DNA from: Argopecten irradians
Taxonomy: Eukaryota > Mollusca > Bivalvia > Pectinida > Pectinidae
DNA length: 64,000 nt
Reading direction: 5' to 3'
Assembly (NCBI RefSeq): GCF_041381155.1
Contig: NC_091134.1
Coordinates: forward strand, 3,964,001-4,028,000
Shown: positions 1-10,989 of the stretch, piece after piece
Layout of the letters: every line of letters starts with the position of its first letter
How positions within the stretch are numbered: position 1 is the first letter of the stretch
Notes under the pieces: model-generated
Databases searched by the model: none
What the model saw: the letters and a program-made list of their open reading frames with translations, nothing else
What the model was told of the DNA's origin: nothing
Translations under genes and position numbers: made by a program

Positions 1-207
1 TGAACAATTTTCATTGACTTGACATTCGTTGTGATGTCGGAGAGAAACAATAAAATTACATCAGGTAACATGGTGTGACATCAGGATTACGAGGACGGTG
101 GGACAAAATGGCGACCTCTGTTAGATTTTTGGAATACATTTTGACATGAAATTCTGTGTAATATAGGTTTTTATAGTTATTTGTTAAAAAGTATCTTAAA
201 TGTGTGT

Positions 208-325
208 TCATTTCATATGAGATTTTATAAAAACTCGTCTCGAAGTTTTAATCTTTACTCGCCAAGGCTCGCAAAAACAACAAAAATTATTAAGACTCGT
301 TTCATAAAATCTCATATGAAATGAA
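208..325. repeat. short inverted-repeat element
   Basis: The 22-bp arm beginning TTCATTTCATATGAGATTTT recurs inverted about 90 bp later, with related ACTCGTCT/AGACTCGT segments inside. The whole is an AT-rich foldback of about 118 bp, probably a tiny MITE or its relic. No target-site duplication was identified. Confidence 0.5.
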
Positions 326-423
326 GATGATCACTCATGTAAGATCTTATAAATATACTAAATAGACCAGATTTCTGCTTGGAGATGAAGGGCAAGCAGT
401 ACAATGTGAAACATCTTAACCAC

Positions 424-2083
424 TTAGCTATCCAGAGGTGGAAGGTTAGTGTCAGAATGACCCATGTTTAGTTTCCCCGAGTCTGACCAGCGTGTTCTGA
501 AGATTACCTTTGCCGTTACCATCATGGTTCCATCTCGTGCCACGGTGGGTTTGTCAGGCTTCGACTCCTTCAGGCCCTGTCTCTCCAAAAGTCGGTCTTT
601 ACCCGCGGACTCCAAGTACTCAATGCCCTCCTGAAACAGAGAAATAAATATATATAACGTCACATTCATTATAAGACTCCAAGACTTGGAGTCTCCAAGT
701 ACTTGATGCCATTAGGAAACAGGAAATTAATTATTTATTAAATGTTACATTAATAATCAGTCTGAATCATACTATCTCTAAGGAAACTTCAAATTACTTT
801 ATAACTTATATTGTTCAGTCTCTCATAGGTTATAACTTTCAAATCTATAAATAGGACAATCAGTTTTAGAGTCAAAAGGGAACATAACTAATATCGGTTA
901 AAACTGCAGACTGAGATTTAAGGATGTACTAAAAATTCTGTCATGATTGATACGCTGTTTCCGGAATACAACATCCAGTCAGTTTAGTCATGTGACTTGG
1001 GCACATTTAAAACCACATTAATGCATCCCCGAATCGGCGTATCATGTCTTTTGACCTGCAAATACTTTGCACTAATTAATGTTAGAATGTATTTTGAATA
1101 TCACAACAGCAGATTGAACAGGGGCTAAAACCTTAACCAGGATGTCTGAATGTTGTAGATTTTTTTTTCATTGTTTAAAAAATACAAAATTCCTATTTGG
1201 TTTCAATGTGACACCATAAAACTGGTAAAGGATACCTGCTTAATATTTTATTTAATTCATAATGAAAAAGTATTCAGTGGCAGTACAATGGAGTTAATAC
1301 TTGTAAGTCTTGGAATTCTATGGTGTGTATTGTAAATAAATGTAACTATTTTAATAGAATATATATTAATTTTGTTTGGGAGAAATGATGCTTTGTTTAT
1401 ATACAATAATTAGAGGTGTCATAGTAAATAATATCTGCAACGTCAGCACGACATGACGGGTATTAATTGGTCAGAGTGTACACGTGCCCGAGCTTGTTCG
1501 CACACATGTCAACACACATGGGAAAACCCACCCACTTGTGTTTAGCCAGCCAGCAAGTTACATATATATTCCGATTGGAAGTCGACCAAGCGTTACGAAA
1601 TGACAGTGCATAAAAAGTACGTGTCGATGTTAACTGATGTCAGGAGATTACATCAGTGAGCAGACAACTCCTGATTCCATTTCCTTTACTGCCAAGACGC
1701 TAAAAATACTCCCTTACCTATTTTGACCTTTGCTAATTCCGTCAGCCATCTTGAAAATCCTTCGGTAGCGATACAATAAATTATGGACTATTTCACAACA
1801 ATATGACTTGTCCACAACGTAAGCTATTGCAAATCCTTACATATAAGTATCTTACTAAAATCTGATATATTAACGCTCATAAAAATGGTTAGTCTGTGCA
1901 AAATAATTTCATTTTCGAGCGACTAAACCTCGCGAAGTAATGTCCGAAATACATTGCAGATCTGGTCGAAACACCCCAAATTCAACTAAGAATTATATTA
2001 GTGCATCTGTCCCGATTTTTTCCTACCTTGGCAGTAACCTGCATGGTACCATCCCGCGCCAAACTGCTTTTCGTATCGGCCAT
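424..2083 (-). CDS. small two-exon protein of unknown function, 87 aa
   Basis: Seen: exon 1 is 2027-2083 (starts MADTKSSLARDG, 19 codons, donor AAG|GTAGGA) and exon 2 is 424-630 (acceptor TTTCAG|GAGG, 68 codons plus TAA). The intron of about 1.4 kb is phase 0, so the two join in frame to 87 residues. The protein is charged, with no signal peptide, membrane segment or domain I recognise. It carries an internal repeat: ARDGTMQVTAK ends exon 1 and ARDGTMMVTAK recurs in exon 2. The second copy is also followed by AAG|GTAATC, so it could itself be a splice donor, and the C-terminal 27 residues might then be intron read-through with further exons left of the window. The 5' flank has an E-box and two CCAAT boxes on the same strand. 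The gene model is inferred from splice sites and phase; function is unknown. Confidence 0.6.
686..735 (-). pseudogene. decayed duplicate of the start of exon 2 of the 87-aa gene
   Basis: The 686-735 stretch repeats 603-652, which spans the acceptor and first codons of exon 2. The plus-strand match runs from TCCAAGTACT through GAAACAG into the intron. The acceptor AG has been lost in this copy. It shows that this exon module has been tandemly duplicated at least once. Confidence 0.55.
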
Positions 2084-2177
2084 TTCGAAGTGTTGCTTTG
2101 TTAAACGATGGAGTTGAAAACCTCTAGTTCGCTGTCACTTCTTCACATGTAGTGCTGAGTCGGCGATGGAAGGCGTG

Positions 2178-2230
2178 GTCACGTGGTAAGCAACGGACAA
2201 TTTCATTGGTCGTCCAAAACGAGATTGGTC
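2178..2230 (-). promoter_or_regulatory. promoter-proximal E-box and two CCAAT boxes
   Basis: CACGTG at 2180-2185 is followed upstream (minus strand) by CCAAT at 2205-2209 and 2224-2228. These lie 95-145 bp before the ATG of the 87-aa gene. The spacing fits a core-promoter-proximal position, and no clear TATA box is seen between them and the ATG. The role is inferred from motif and position only. Confidence 0.45.
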
Positions 2231-2355
2231 TAAACCGGGAAAATGAAAATAGACACAACATGTGCTTGTGTTTTGGTAACAAAATTGTTTGTTTTCTTTA
2301 TGTTTTTGACTGGTATATCCCTAGATCTCGCTTAAACCGTAAATCTCTGAGATAG

Positions 2356-2976
2356 TAATTACTTTCAACCTATCGTAGCACTTTGGTTACACCTTAATAC
2401 ACACATATATATTGTCATTTGAGAAATTATCACAAATTTAACCAAGGACGTATAGACTACTTTAAAATCTTTAATTTAACAGCTATGCATTTTCCCATTT
2501 TGATTTTAGTCTAAATTAGTTTTTATTTGGCACCTTCAAATCTACAAATAAATGCCGTCATGAAGTAGCGTTATTTATCATTTTGTGTAGTGTTCGTTCT
2601 TCATTGGCTAAATTAATGTGTGAGAAATTTGTACATTGTAGTTTTGGACATTTTCATTTTCACTGTAATTATGGCTATTTGATGTTTTTACCTTGTATAT
2701 ATATTTCTTTCTTCAATGTCTTTTAATAAAGTTTCTATTAAGGACATGGTTTAATTATTGAAACTGTTCTAGATGTTTGGGCTAAATGTAATTAATTTGG
2801 ATGATTTACTTAAAGATAAAATATTGCATGATGACGAAACATGTCAAAATGATTGAAATACAACATGTACATGTATTTGATCCAGCATGTACATATATGT
2901 ATTGTTTAATTTTTTGAGAAATTATCATATTTTTTTTTATTTTTATTTATTTATTCGGTTTTTTTTTTTTTGCTGT
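2356..2976. other. AT-rich non-coding interval
   Basis: No coding exon, RNA gene or clear repeat is visible. The stretch is AT-rich with short T-runs, and lies between the small gene's promoter and the first MITE copy. Confidence 0.5.
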
Positions 2977-3628
2977 AAATATTTACTAGGTTCGTGGTAA
3001 TTAAAATATTAGCATTAATGTGTGAAATAATGCACATTTGTATTCTTATTTCTACATTTAATGGTGATTTGAGCACTTTCATTTTTTACTCTAAAATATT
3101 GAAAAATAACAAATATTTAAACAAAAATGTAAGCACACGGACCCCAATTTTTTCTGTCTGGTTTAGAAAGAGCAATTACATTTAACCTATTGATATGCAA
3201 AATATTTACAAAGTTTAAAACCTGAACATTTTTCTATGAAGGGTTAAATTTGGCAAAAATGACTGAAAATTGTGCATTTTCTAGCATACAAGGTAGGGGT
3301 AGCATATGGTGTAACTCTGAGAAAAACTGGTTTATTTTTAAAGCAGACCACTAGAAAATAAATTCTGCAAAAATCTATACATGTCAAACGACTCATAAGG
3401 AAATTATGGCTTTTATCTCTAGTCTATGTGGTCAAAATGGCAAAATTCCAGTAAAATTCAATATTTTGTCAATTAGGTATCTTTGAGTTACAATAGCTCA
3501 AAAACAAACACACTGATATATGGTTTTACTTCCTTTTTTTTCTATGAAATGAACTCCTATTTCCAAAAAAACATATGAGAAAAAAAGTTTAATATAAGAA
3601 AATTTTGACTTCTCAGAGGTGTATATCC
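2977..3628 (-). mobile_element. truncated TTAA-type MITE copy
   Basis: On the minus strand this matches, over about 600 bp with many substitutions, the element at 32641-33516. One terminus is intact: on the minus strand TTAA (3629-3632) is followed by GGATATACACCTCTGAGAAG. The other terminus is not found, so the copy is truncated. It has no coding capacity. TTAA target sites and a GG start suggest a Kolobok- or piggyBac-like non-autonomous DNA transposon; the superfamily is inference. Confidence 0.6.
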
Positions 3629-3956
3629 TTAACGATATATAGTCATGGAACAGGATTATTGATATTTTTTGGTGAAACAAAGCATATATGTTAATATGTA
3701 GTTAGCTTAACTTTTTTATACAGAATCCTAATTTTCAAGTTACAATTACACGCACGAGGCTCAAGCACGATCGATTTACTGTTGTTTAGACCCACATGTC
3801 TATGATTGTGACGTCATATTTTGATGTGATTTTTGTGACGTCACAATCACTGGAAGTTGGAACTTATCGACGCTCAATCGTAAATTACTAACCTTTATTT
3901 TGGTATCTTGAAACCACCTTGTTGAATTTTGATATATCAAGTGGTAGTGTGCAGAT

Positions 3957-4740
3957 TAGCCCGAGATACTCTGGCCCTAACACCAGACTTAGACATTATG
4001 ACAGATAGATGTCTGGTTTAGGGCCAGAGCGCACTAGTACTTGAAAACCTGGAATTGGCCGACACCGTTTGGTATCGGGCCAGATCATCTCCGATTCAGA
4101 CTGCTTACATAACATTACCCCGAGAAGTATCACTTACCTTGGTCTTTTCATCAAGTTAATAATTTGTCTACCCATAGCAATCCATTTTATCACGCATGCG
4201 CGTTATATTATGTTAATACAATAGTTTCTTTTCCGCATCTTTCAATTTCCCTCCACGTCTTCGTCATTTTCTCATAGTATGCAAATCGCCTGTAATCTAG
4301 CCAAATTGCTATTTTTTGGTAGATATATTATTCATTTGTTAAGGGGTCGCGGTGGCCGAGTGGTTAAGATGTCCCGACATATTACCACAAGCCCTCCACC
4401 TCTGGGAAGCGGGTTCGAATCCCATGTGGGGCAGTTGCCAGGTACTGACCGCTGGTCGGTGGTTTTTCTCCGGGTACTCCGGCTTTCCTCCACCAACAAA
4501 CCTGGCACGTCCTTACATGACCCTGGCTGTTAATAGGACGTAAAAATAAACAAACCAAAACTCATTTGTTAAAAAAAAACACAAGATAAGTGGCTCTTCT
4601 CGGTGGAGATGGCCTGGCCCGATACCAAACGGTGTCAGCGAATTTCACTTTTTCATGTACTAGTGCGCTCTAGCCCTAAACCAGACATCTATCTGTCATA
4701 ATGTCTAAGTCTGGTGTTAGGACCAGAGTATCTCGGGCTA
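3957..4740. mobile_element. MITE with ~136-bp terminal inverted repeats (MULE-like)
   Basis: The arms 3957-4092 and 4605-4740 are close inverted copies starting TAGCCCGAGATACTCTGG. Each arm contains its own inner hairpin (CCAGAC...GTCTGG, flanked by GGCCCTA/TAGGGCC). Flanks 3948-3956 (TGTGCAGAT) and 4741-4749 (TGTGTATAT) match at 7 of 9 positions, consistent with an aged 9-bp target-site duplication. Long arms and a 9-bp duplication are typical of Mutator-like elements. There is no transposase. A tRNA-headed SINE sits inside it. Confidence 0.7.
4343..4561 (+). mobile_element. tRNA-derived SINE with target-site duplication
   Basis: The head carries an A-box (GTGGCCGAGTGG) and a B-box (GGTTCGAATCC), resembling Ser/Leu tRNAs. 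A central domain with TTTTTCTCCGGGTACTCCGG follows, which resembles a domain shared by many invertebrate SINEs. The tail is CTGTTAATAGGACGT plus an A-rich end. An 11-bp direct repeat, TCATTTGTTAA, flanks it (4332-4342 and 4562-4572). It lies inside the MITE at 3957-4740, so it is the younger insertion. The head is unlikely to be a working tRNA gene. Confidence 0.8.
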
Positions 4741-4749
4741 TGTGTATAT

Positions 4750-5890
4750 ATGAAATGCTGCAAGTTGTATAGCATGCTACATTGAATTTAACATGACACA
4801 TATCCGCGTATTTTACGTTTAAATTTTCATACATCACAAACATACTATTTTTGTATTTATCCACTGCTGTACGTGTGTACCTATTTAATCTGGTAACTCG
4901 CAGTTTAAGTATTTGAAAGGTTTTTATCGAAATTACTTCAAAACCCGCAATAAATAAAAAATAATCTGTTTACGCTTAATAACGGACTTGCATTAAATAT
5001 ACGTTACCAAAAATCTCTTTTAATTTTTACACAACTAAGAGTAAAATTAGGTCCGCAACGAACGAAAATTGTATAAGCGCAAATATGCGGGACATCATTT
5101 TCAAATGAAGCACTCTTCGCCAAATCTTATAAAAATAACAATTCTTAGCTAACTATGGTTGACTACACTTGAGGAAAAGGCTACACATAAATGTGAAGAG
5201 AAAGAAGTGAGGATCATAGTTAACAAATTGAATTGGAAAAGAAAACAGTAAGTCAACAGGATGGAAGAGCGGTACAAATGTACAGCCAACTTCAAGAGAG
5301 GAAGCCAATAAACATAATCATTTTGATCATCACAGAACTGAATGAAAGGAAGAATCGTGAAAGTAATATTATGATATACGGATCAGACGAGCGCTGCTGG
5401 AAGTAGGGAGGAAAGAGAAGAGCATGGTCATGAAATAGTGAAGGAAATATTGAAAATATTGAAAACATGCATGATCAAAGTCAATGAAGTAAAAAAAACA
5501 AAAAACGTGAAGGTCATAAGATTAGGAAGGAAAGAGAAAGGATGTTGAAAATTCTGAAGATAAACGAGAAACAGCCAGAAAGGTCTCTCTTGGCTGTTCT
5601 CGACAATGTGGAAATTGAAATGGAACCTTGTAAGAACATTGTCATTTTGAAAAGAAAAAATCCGAGACTGGATGTCATAAGGCTAAGAAATGACATGAAA
5701 AAATCAAAGAGGATAAAGGAAAAAGAAATGTGGAAATTGACCAAGAAAAGGAATGAAGGCATGAAGTCGAGGAATGCAAGTTCAAGATTCGGGCCTTGAG
5801 CCAGAAAATTTGTGAAAGTACCATCAGATACCCAATAGAGGAAATTGGACCAGTTTTAAATGTTAAAATGTAAATAGCGTTCTTGTTAAA
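4750..5890. other. non-coding interval, purine-rich in its second half
   Basis: From about 5180 to 5830 the plus strand is rich in GA and encodes lysine/glutamate-rich open stretches. Low complexity explains these without any recognisable domain, so I make no gene call. Confidence 0.4.
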
Positions 5891-5899
5891 TTGAATTTT

Positions 5900-6771
5900 T
5901 CTGATAATTCTACAGATATGTTTAAGAAGATACCCGTGGTGTTTGGTTCCATCAAATCTGTGAAATCAAAAGAAGATTTTTTGAATTTGAAATTAATATT
6001 TTGACCCGTTTGGCCCCGCTCCTCTGGTCACTGGGGGCCAGCGAGGACCGATATGGATATGTTTAAAAGCTATATTTCAGGCTAATAATTCTAACCAAGT
6101 TGGACTCATTTCCTATGAAAATTGAGCAAAAATTGCTCATGAATGTGTTTCTCTTATGTAACTATCGTAAAGTTGACTTCCAAAGAGGAAAGAAAGACTG
6201 AGATCCCAGGGCCATGAAATTAATAAATTTTTGTAAAGGGCCTTTTGAAAGAACTTTCAATCTATGAAGGGTTTTTGGTTCCATCAAATTTGTGATTAAT
6301 GATTCTAGCCAAATGTTACGTATTTCCTATGAAAATTGAGCAAATTATACTCATAAATGTGTTTTTCCTATACAAACTATTGTAAACTTAACCCCATCTC
6401 CAGGGGGAAACGTGAGAACCCAGGGTCCTGTAATTGACATTTTCTTTTGTAAAGGACTTTAAGACCTTTCTATCTAAGAAGAGTATTTGATTCTGCCACA
6501 TCTGCGAGTGGCAATTTTTGAAATTTTTGTCAATTTTACCACTTTTGCCCCATCCCATAGCCATCATAAATTGTAGGAGCCATGTAATCTAAGAGGTGGA
6601 TTAATCTTATGCCTTAGAAGGTTTGTGCAAAATTTCATTGAAATTCCTTCGGCAGTTTTGGAGAAGAAGTCAAACATGTAAACTGTTTACGGACATACGA
6701 CGGACGACGCACGACGACGGACAAAAGGCGATTAGAATGGGTCACTTGAGACTTTGTCTCCGGTGACCTAA
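5900..6771 (+). mobile_element. Helitron/pearl-like non-autonomous element with internal repeats and 3' hairpin
   Basis: At least two imperfect tandem units of about 214 bp are visible; the shared segment TTTCCTATGAAAATTGAGCA starts near 6109 and again near 6325. The right end is a strong hairpin, GGTCAC (6740-6745) with GTGACC (6763-6768) plus an inner GAG/CTC pair, and it ends in CTAA followed by T. A terminal hairpin with CTRR before T is the known Helitron 3' signature. The left boundary is not defined. No Rep/helicase coding is seen. Confidence 0.55.
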
Positions 6772-7039
6772 TAATAAAAGAAAGGATAAACTAAAATGAA
6801 ATAATATCCCATGTTTATTCACAAAAGCGGATGCATTAACTAACAAACTGGTTGAATTGAAAACTAGGATTTTAAGTGATGACCCAATGATAAAAGGAAA
6901 TAATGGCGTTAATAAACTCCAATCACTGCGGAGCTGCACATAATGCAGGAAATGTTGAAGGGATAAGAGGATGAACACTTTAGATAAGGTCAGAATTAAA
7001 AGCACAAAAGCATAAAGTGTGTACCAGTTATAAACCAAA

Positions 7040-8168
7040 TCAAACGGATAGGAAAATGCTGTACAATCGAGAGAATTATGATAAAAAAAATAAGAAAAAA
7101 TATCGAACTAAACCGGGAATTACTTCTGGACGGAGATGTAGATGAAAATTACAATAGATCTGTAGAGAAAATATTGAATGTAACAAACAATCATATACGA
7201 ATGAGGAAATTAACTGAGAAGCATTACAGACAACCATTAGATGGCAGTATTGTGAAAGTAATACATAGAAAGCATAGATGTTGGAAAATATTCATGGAAA
7301 TAAAGGATAAAAACAAATACAGAAAATACACCAAAGCAAGAAATTAAGTGAAGATTTTGGTTAGGAATGGAAAGAAGAGAGTTGAAGAAAATATTGCGGA
7401 GTAGGTCGAAATAAACCCAAAGAAAGTTTGGAGGTATGCAAATTCGAAAACCAAAACTAGGACGGCGATAGCAGAACTGCATGTGAAAGATTATGGCGTG
7501 CTAAAACATGTTGCAAAGAGCGGCGGAGAAAAATCTGAGGCGTAAGCGGATTTTTTTTCCCAAGTGTTTTTGTTCGGGAACTAGTTGGAGAGGTATCCAA
7601 ACTTCCAGTAAAAGAAATAAAATAAGTGTTTATTGTCAAGAAAATAACAGAAGATGAGATAGAGAATTTGATACAAAACTTGTATGTGAGTAAATCCCAG
7701 GAACATGACAACACACACCCAAGTTTGCTAAAAGAAGTTAAAAAATCTGTTACAAAGCTATGAAATGTTATTTTCAACCTATTCCTAAGCCAAGGACAGG
7801 TTCCAAAGGTTTGGAAAGAAGCAAAGATCACTGCTATTTTCAAGAAGGGGGACAAAAAATAACAATATGCTGGTAACTTGATGCTGATGAACTTGATGCA
7901 AGATGATGGAAAGATGATTAGGTCAAGAATGATGTTACATTTATTGTACACAGTGCCTCATAGAAGACTATTGGGGACTAGAGGCACGTGGGATATCGGA
8001 ACGGTCTAGAGAATGGATACTGTCATTTGTAACAGATAGGAAACAGCAGGTATCTGTAAATAATGGACAAACAAATGGAAATCCGTGACGTGACATACCA
8101 CAGGGTAGCGTACTCTGTCCAACATTATTTGTTCTGTACACAAATGACCCTCCAGATTTAGTGGATTC
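7040..8168 (+). mobile_element. LINE ORF2 fragment, 5' part (Jockey/CR1-like reverse transcriptase)
   Basis: Translated pieces in several frames match the linker and reverse transcriptase of non-LTR retrotransposons. Examples are RCWKIFMEIKDKNKYRKY (near 7280), KVWKEAKITAIFKKGDKK (near 7810) and a PQGSV-type segment (near 8100) followed by a YTNDPPD-like stretch. Several stops and frame changes break it, and the endonuclease part is missing. The continuation lies at 9430-9804 beyond a hAT-derived insert. The clade is inferred from overall motif style. Confidence 0.7.
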
Positions 8169-9430
8169 CAGGGCTAGCTCTTGGTCAAAAATCAGATTCG
8201 CCAACTTTCGTGGCGCACCACGAGACGACTCCAAACGTGTTAAAATCTAATGTCACTAAATTAGAAACTGTCTCTCAGACGGTCTGAATATTTTTTTTAT
8301 GTTAAACAGTAACTAGGTTCATGTACTTATAATGTCTTGCAATGAAACACAATACCAAAGATCAGTTCAATAAATAATTCATTCAACATTATCACATCAT
8401 ATTCAAAAAACTAAAATAAGTACTAAACAGGCACTACATACCCTGATACTAAAATGTCTCTCTGAGCATCTATTACAGTATATATGAAACACATTGCTCA
8501 TTAAGCATTCACCAATGTTCTCACAATATAATACTGTCCTTTTCTAACTAATATCCAATCACTGAATTGAAGTGTCTCTGAAGATCTTTTACAACTAAAT
8601 ATGAAAGTTTTGGAACACAATGTTCATAGTCACACAATATACATAATTAAATACTGTCGTAATATATCATATTTCTGAACAAATAAACCACATTAATCAC
8701 AGGCTGTCAATCACAATGATCACAGAAAATCCTCAAAACACAGTCACTCTGAACACCATCAATCAGTAGTGGGGCATCAGGATCCTCCTCTGCTTGGCAG
8801 AGGCCCACTTCTGGAAGGCAGCATCTAGGTCAATGTCTCCACTGTGGATCGGGATCCTAATCAAGTTCTCCAGAGTCTTAGGGCTACGGCTGTTTCTAAG
8901 ACTGGTCTTGATGAGGTTCTGTCTGCCGAATCCCCTCTCACAATTCATAGTAGAGACCGGTTCAACAAGGAGTCGCTCAGCAGCCGCAGCCAACAAAGGA
9001 AATGTATCCTTACACCTAATTGCCAAATTAGCTAAATCCCTCTGACTACCAAAACACTCACTATTTGATTTTATCTGAACCTTAGCAAAAGCCCTGAAAC
9101 CTGAGACCTGCTGTCTACGCTCTAGATCTGACCCTAACCCACACCTACTGACATAAGCTGCTACATCCTCTACTACATCCTCAGATAAACCTGGCAAACA
9201 CCAACTTGGAGTGAACAACATGTAACACTGGACAGAGTAGCTGCATCCCCCTCCTCCATGAACCTATCCTTCAGATTTACTACTACATGTATGTATACCT
9301 TATCTACAAATAACTCGCACTAACTGTCTCTGCCCTCATAGCACTTCCATCCCTAATAGTATGACCTTTGTACTCTAACGTAAACAACCCTGTATCATCT
9401 ACAACTGGCTCAGATGTTTTAAAAATGTTT
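8169..9430 (-). mobile_element. hAT transposon fragment interrupting the LINE
   Basis: The minus strand holds a 152-codon open frame (8763-9221) with the hAT C-terminal dimerisation signature: FPLLAAAAERLL, then PVSTMNCERGFGRQNLIKTS and RNSRSPKTLENLIRI. Such segments occur in ZNF862/KIAA1586-like and other hAT transposases. The DDE catalytic part and zinc finger are absent. A plausible left terminus, CAGGGCTAGC, starts at 8169, but no matching right terminus or 8-bp duplication was found, so the boundaries are approximate. The element is defective. Confidence 0.65.
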
Positions 9431-9804
9431 TAATGTTTTCAGAAAGACACTAAACTGTACAGCGACACCACAGAAAATATTATAGGCAAAAAGATCTGGA
9501 TATTCTCCAAAATTGGTCAGAAATATGGCTGCTTAAGTTTCATCCTGATAAGTGTAACACTATGAGGATAGGAAATGATCCTACAAATTCAAATCTTCTT
9601 TTGTATAGGGAGTCAGACGGAATAGGAAAGGGAACTTGTTTGAAATTAGAAGAGGAAGAAAAGTATTTGGGGGTCATTGAGGACAATAAGTTGAATTTTA
9701 GACAACATATCCAGACAGCTGTGAACAAGGCGAATAGAATCCTAGGGGCAATAAGTAGAAATACACATACATTTGTACTTCAAATGAGTGTGGCGCGGGT
9801 GTAA
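9430..9804 (+). mobile_element. LINE ORF2 fragment, continuation after the hAT insert
   Basis: Translation gives KDTKLYSDT (a degraded form of the FADDTKLY catalytic box), then a LLKFHPDKCNTMRIGN-like block (frame change near 9540), then EEEEKYLGVIEDNKLNF and VNKANRILGAISRNT. These are standard reverse transcriptase segments in the expected order after the part ending at 8168. It stops abruptly at about 9804. Confidence 0.65.
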
Positions 9805-10985
9805 AGTACCAAATAAGTAATATAAGACAAAGTAAGCTATTTATTCATTTTACTCACACATATAGCCACATTATCTGATATTAGTACTAACATGATTGAA
9901 AAAAATGAAGTACAATCATGAATGGTAGAATAGTTGCTAGAATGGCAAAAGGCGACTAAACTTAGGATATCATATGTTCTCTCCTTCTACTTTTACATCT
10001 TTGGTCCTTTGGTCTTGAGGTTCTGGGTTATGTCCTTTAGTTGTTTTATTGACGTCCAAACAGTCGCACTGCTGTATACAGAGACGTGTTCAGGACGGTG
10101 GTGCTCGCATAACGAAGTGTAATAAAATTATGTTTTTGTTGGTGTCAGAAGTTGGATGTGGGTTTGATGGTTCCTTATGGCTCGTGAGGTTCATGTCGAT
10201 GTTGTGATGAGTTGAATGATGATTGAGGCGTTGTCTTCTTTTCATGGTTTTTATTTGATTCCATATGCATAATCAGTATATCGGGTAAAGCACTGTATAG
10301 CCCTATACATCCTGACGGGAATTACAATAAAATTTCACCGTCTACTAAAATACATGTTCATAAAATTATTCCCAAGCTTCCGAGTGTTGGTGTCTGTAGA
10401 GTTGTCCTGTGGTGTGTGTGTGAAGTGTCTGGAGTGTCTGTTGTGTCTTGTGTGTCTTTTGTGAAATTTAAAGAATATCCCGAGTGTCTTATATATTCGA
10501 TGTCAGGAAGCAGGATTGGCGTTAAGAAATAACTTCCTAGATATGAAAAAAACTTCCTATAGACGATGTTCCTGAATCAACTGCCTGAAGAAACATAATG
10601 TATGTGCAGATGTGTAATGACCATGACTTAACCGAAAATAAATTTTCATAACTGTAGCCCGGTAACTCTACATTAGCCATATTTAGGGAATTTTTAAATA
10701 CGTCTTTATTTGGATAACAGCGCCAGAACAAGTGCATGAGAGACCAATAAATCGAATGCGCGCCCGAGCATTCGCTACTGTGCAGGATGACAAATTTAAA
10801 TTTCTTGTCACGCGAGCGTTCGCCATCCTTAACATGCCTCAGGTGTAAGCTTATGTGTGAATGACAATATTGTGGGAGGCTGCAGTATAATCGTGCCATG
10901 TCTCTTTGTAATGGTGGAAACTGTAGTTGCTAATTTTATGGTGCATATGGTGGTATCTCACTCATGCATACAAACAGTAACACCA
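9805..10985. other. interval without recognised genes
   Basis: The segment GGCAAAAGGCGACTAAA-like near 9945 resembles one near 23935 and is probably a repeat fragment. A GT-rich stretch lies at 10385-10460. No exon or RNA gene is supported. Confidence 0.4.
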
Positions 10986-10989
10986 AACA

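Noticed and set aside
4343-4440. Functional tRNA gene
   Set aside because: A- and B-boxes are present, but the sequence continues into a SINE body and tail with target duplications, and a clean cloverleaf is not evident.
5542-5799. Lysine/glutamate-rich open frame
   Set aside because: Explained by purine-rich low complexity; both strands are open over the same stretch and no domain is visible.
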